NCBI GenBank assembly: GCA_934408585.1
Contig: CAKRVA010000024.1
Location: forward strand, 1-21,484
From: an uncultured Lachnospiraceae bacterium
GTDB lineage: Bacteria > Bacillota > Clostridia > Lachnospirales > Lachnospiraceae
DNA: 21,484 bases
Direction of reading: 5' to 3'
Position 1 is the first letter of the stretch; each line of letters begins with the position of its first letter. Both the position numbers and the translations under genes were made by a program. This document shows, one piece after another, positions 20,844 through 21,484 of the stretch. Below the pieces are notes generated by a model. The model did not search any database, was not told the DNA's origin, and saw only the letters and a program-made list of their open reading frames with translations.

Positions 20844-21350
20844 ATTAGCGAATTATTTATTAACGACCAGATTAGAGACAAGGAAGTACGTGTCATTGGG
20901 GAAGATGGAGAACAGCTTGGTATCATGTCTGCAAAAGAGGCATTACAGCTTGCAGAAGAAGCTGGCGTGGATCTTGTAAAAATTGCTCCGACTGCAAAAC
21001 CACCGGTTTGCAAAATTGTGGATTACGGTAAGTACAAATATGAACTTGCACGTAAGGAGAAGGAAGCAAAGAAGAAACAGAAGGTAATCGAAATCAAAGA
21101 AATTCGTTTATCTCCCAATATTGATACAAACGACTTGAATACAAAAGTGAATGCCGCAAAGAAATTTTTGTCAAAGGGCGACCGCGTAAAGGTTACATTG
21201 CGTTTCCGTGGACGTGAAATGGCACATATGGCAAGCAGCAAGCATATTTTGGATGATTTTGCGGAAGCACTTTCCGATGTCAGCGTCGTTGAAAAAGCAC
21301 CCAAGGTTGAAGGAAGAAGCATGACCATGTTTTTAACTGAGAAACGTTAG
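20844..21350 (+). CDS. infC: Translation initiation factor IF-3, AUU start
   Basis: This 168-residue IF-3 keeps ribosomal subunits apart and checks start codons. It begins ISELFINDQIRDKEVRVIGE (initiator Met in place of I), followed by LQLAEEAGVDLVKIAPTAKP and VCKIVDYGKYKYE, then the lysine-rich linker and the C-terminal domain (RLSPNIDTNDL, FRGREMAHM). There is no ATG, GTG or TTG upstream in frame that fits; the ATT at 20844 lies six bases after GGAGGGT (20831-20837) and gives the full family length. The first ATG in frame (20925) would remove the first 27 conserved residues. A rare AUU start is known for infC and lets IF-3 limit its own translation. Confidence 0.95.
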   Translation: MSELFINDQIRDKEVRVIGEDGEQLGIMSAKEALQLAEEAGVDLVKIAPTAKPPVCKIVDYGKYKYELARKEKEAKKKQKVIEIKEIRLSPNIDTNDLNTKVNAAKKFLSKGDRVKVTLRFRGREMAHMASSKHILDDFAEALSDVSVVEKAPKVEGRSMTMFLTEKR

Positions 21351-21422
21351 TTTCAGTTAAAATAGATGATTGGATACGTTTCAATCGAAGAATTCATTAT
21401 TGTATATAGGAGGAAATCAGTT

Positions 21423-21484
21423 ATGCCAAAAATGAAAACCAGCAAATCTGCTGCAAAGCGTTTTAAAGTTACAGGAACAGGCAA
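21423..21484 (+). CDS. rpmI: Ribosomal protein L35 (3' end outside the window)
   Basis: The first 20 codons read MPKMKTSKSAAKRFKVTGTG, the well-conserved start of bacterial L35 in the large ribosomal subunit. The ATG at 21423 follows AGGAGG (21408-21413). The infC-rpmI order is the standard one, with rplT expected next, beyond the window. Confidence 0.97.
   Translation, partial: MPKMKTSKSAAKRFKVTGTG

Noticed and set aside
20925..21350. Shorter IF-3 starting at the first ATG
   Set aside because: It lacks the conserved N-terminus and its own ribosome binding site; the ATT start at 20844 fits both.
21334..21357. Terminator hairpin at the infC stop codon
   Set aside because: AACTGA...TCAGTT pairing is short with a bulge and has no T-run, and rpmI follows in the same operon.

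Overview
The window looks like chromosome of a low-to-moderate GC Firmicute of class Clostridia, most likely family Lachnospiraceae. This is inferred from gene content and style: a feo cluster with two feoA genes and a small FeoB-associated Cys-rich protein, DUF1540 and C_GCAxxG_C_C proteins, a T-box in front of thrS, strong purine-rich ribosome binding sites, and a Gram-positive type IV pilus cluster. No insertion sequence, prophage, CRISPR array, tRNA or rRNA was seen.

Layout. (1) 1-1018: a partial two-TM membrane protein overlapping an ACT-domain gene. (2) 1019-1398: no gene, but a regular tandem array of seven ~51-52 bp palindromic units. (3) 1399-2865: a MerR regulator divergent from an aldo/keto reductase, with a classic 19-bp-spacer MerR promoter between them. 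(4) 2846-6530: iron uptake. A DtxR-family regulator (minus strand) is divergent from feoA-feoA-feoB-feoB-associated protein, separated by a highly structured stretch and a consensus promoter whose -10 carries an operator-like palindrome. (5) 6631-7593: a SEC-C zinc-motif protein and a C_GCAxxG_C_C protein, directly abutting. (6) 7597-10165: a threonine T-box leader, a small one-TM protein and thrS. (7) 10179-11747: a GT-C type membrane glycosyltransferase. (8) 11736-19579: a type IV pilus operon with its own promoter: major pilin, pilC, a pilM-pilN fusion, pilO, pilB and four pilin-like genes, with several translational overlaps. (9) 19644-20635: a double DUF1540 protein and a lipoprotein. (10) 20645-21484: a ribosomal protein/IF3 operon with an attenuator leader, infC starting at AUU, and the first codons of rpmI.

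How the genes work together. The regulator at 2846-3205 probably senses Fe2+ and represses feo; the FeoA proteins and the Cys-rich peptide assist the FeoB GTP-dependent Fe2+ channel. The pilus operon encodes the inner-membrane platform (PilC), alignment subcomplex (PilMN fusion plus PilO), extension ATPase (PilB), a major pilin and a set of minor pilins; the retraction ATPase (PilT) and prepilin peptidase (PilD) are not in the window. ThrS and infC are each controlled by premature termination in structured leaders.

Most worth a second look are the 1038-1386 palindrome array, the GspL-like PilM-PilN fusion with eroded nucleotide-binding motifs, the mixed MntR/DtxR metal-site signature, the structured 188-nt stretch upstream of the iron regulator, the T-box-controlled small membrane protein, and the infC leader in which TATCCAC occurs twice and competes for one partner.
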